NCBI GenBank assembly: GCA_934402055.1
Contig: CAKRTC010000028.1
Span: 1 to 24,784 of the forward strand
DNA length: 24,784 bases
Source of the DNA: an uncultured Lachnospiraceae bacterium
GTDB lineage: Bacteria > Bacillota > Clostridia > Lachnospirales > Lachnospiraceae
Direction: 5' to 3'
How positions within the stretch are numbered: position 1 is the stretch's first letter; each line of letters opens with the position of its first letter. Below are positions 23,918 through 24,784 of the stretch, piece by piece. The notes below the pieces were generated by a model. It was not told the origin of the DNA, ran no database searches, and worked only from the letters and a program-made list of their open reading frames with translations. The translations under genes were made by a program, and so were the position numbers.

Positions 23918-24784
23918 TTATGCAGCACCAATCCAGCCGTAACCTTGAACTGCCATGTCTACAAAGTGGTTCATGAGCAGAGATACCTTGGAATCAAATG
24001 CTGCTTTATCATAGCTTTCAGGCAGATCATCATTCAATGATAATTCTACCTCGTATTTAAGCTTGGCACGTGGCTGTTCGTCCTTATACCAGTCTACCAC
24101 AAGAAGGCTACTACGATTATCCACAAGCTTCTTGTAAAGATTCTTTGCAGAAAGTTTTACTTTTTGCTCTTCATCCTGTGTTAATTTCTTTCCGGCAATC
24201 AGCAAATCGTAAATTTCCAGTTCTTCTTCAGTTAAACCTTCAGTATTAGCACGATTATCTTCCTGACGAAGTTCTTCAAGGAGTTTCACAAGTTGCTCAT
24301 AATAATCCTCATTTTCAGTGCCGCCTGCGTTGTAGGAATCAATAATACGCTTGAACCTTTCTGAGAACTTGGTTCTTGTGCAGTTTTTGTTAAGCATCTG
24401 TTCCAGTGCTTGCTCGATATATTCCTTCAAATCGTTAATTTCAATCGCCTTGTATTTAGCTACCTTGATTTCTTTTCTCAATTGCTCAACATCAACCTTA
24501 GAAAGGTCAATGACCTTTGTGCCTTTAATCATGTACTGTGCAGGTTCCTCGCGCACATAATTAACGAAATCTTGACTTGCAGTAACACTACCATCAAGAA
24601 TCTGGTTCATTTTCTGTCTGGCACGAGCTACTTTTTCATCATCGATAGTGTGGTAGAAAAGGCCATGCAAATACACAAGCGGTGCAAACTTATCGTTGCT
24701 CCAGTTTTTCTCAAAGATTTCCGGCTTTGATGCTTCATAGAGATTTGTCAACGTATTAAGGATAACCTTGAATTTTTCTTTGTC
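23918..24784 (-). CDS. hsdR: Type I restriction endonuclease subunit R, C-terminal part (5' end outside window)
   Basis: The frame is open to the window edge (289 codons); its true start is upstream, outside. An in-frame TTG at 24751 is not a start, since coding sequence continues before it (KEKFKVILNT). The visible part is helical and charged, with YEASKPEIFEK, a run of leucine/glutamate-rich segments (EYIEQALEQML, LVKLLEELRQ) and the end FVDMAVQGYGWIGAA, as in the C-terminal helical domain of HsdR. That domain contacts the methylase core of the complex. The nuclease and translocase motifs would be in the missing part, so activity cannot be judged. The next gene follows closely. Confidence 0.8.
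   Translation of the reverse strand, partial: DKEKFKVILNTLTNLYEASKPEIFEKNWSNDKFAPLVYLHGLFYHTIDDEKVARARQKMNQILDGSVTASQDFVNYVREEPAQYMIKGTKVIDLSKVDVEQLRKEIKVAKYKAIEINDLKEYIEQALEQMLNKNCTRTKFSERFKRIIDSYNAGGTENEDYYEQLVKLLEELRQEDNRANTEGLTEEELEIYDLLIAGKKLTQDEEQKVKLSAKNLYKKLVDNRSSLLVVDWYKDEQPRAKLKYEVELSLNDDLPESYDKAAFDSKVSLLMNHFVDMAVQGYGWIGAA

Noticed and set aside
1..24784. CRISPR array, rRNA genes or intact insertion sequence
   Set aside because: No regularly spaced repeats, no rRNA signatures and no transposase-like reading frame were seen on either strand.

Overview
The window looks like chromosomal DNA from a Clostridia member, most likely Lachnospiraceae. The genus cannot be fixed from sequence alone. 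The grounds are a Firmicutes-type DarA c-di-AMP receptor, a PduL/AckA acetate pair, a 58-residue four-cysteine protein of a kind I associate with Lachnospiraceae, AGGAGG-type ribosome binding sites, and a tRNA-Leu gene without an encoded CCA.

Left part (1-6.4 kb): a nearly complete proA and an MFS transporter lie on the minus strand. An iron-type alcohol dehydrogenase lies on the plus strand and converges on a minus-strand operon of small Cys protein, mtnA and class II aldolase. MtnA plus such an aldolase fits salvage of 5'-deoxyadenosine or methylthioadenosine sugars to DHAP and an aldehyde, and the dehydrogenase could reduce that aldehyde.

Centre (6.4-13.9 kb, minus strand): ackA, pduL and darA are followed by a compact housekeeping operon, read as zinc-finger membrane protein, polA, unknown 126-aa protein, coaE and YycJ-like metallo-hydrolase, with overlapping ends. 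Several of these proteins carry hydrophilic low-complexity insertions.

Middle right (13.9-22.4 kb): tRNA-Leu(CAA) and brnQ on plus; glmS followed by a cytidylate-kinase-like gene on minus; bioY on plus behind a candidate BirA operator; then a polar amino acid ABC transporter on minus (lipoprotein, permease, ATPase).

Right end (22.4-24.8 kb): the character changes. There is a 5'-truncated DUF5722 gene remnant, then an AT-richer minus-strand pair: the C-terminal part of a type I restriction HsdR, running off the window, and an unrecognised 275-residue protein directly behind it. This is the most likely place for an uncharacterised defence component. No CRISPR array, rRNA, insertion sequence or prophage was seen.
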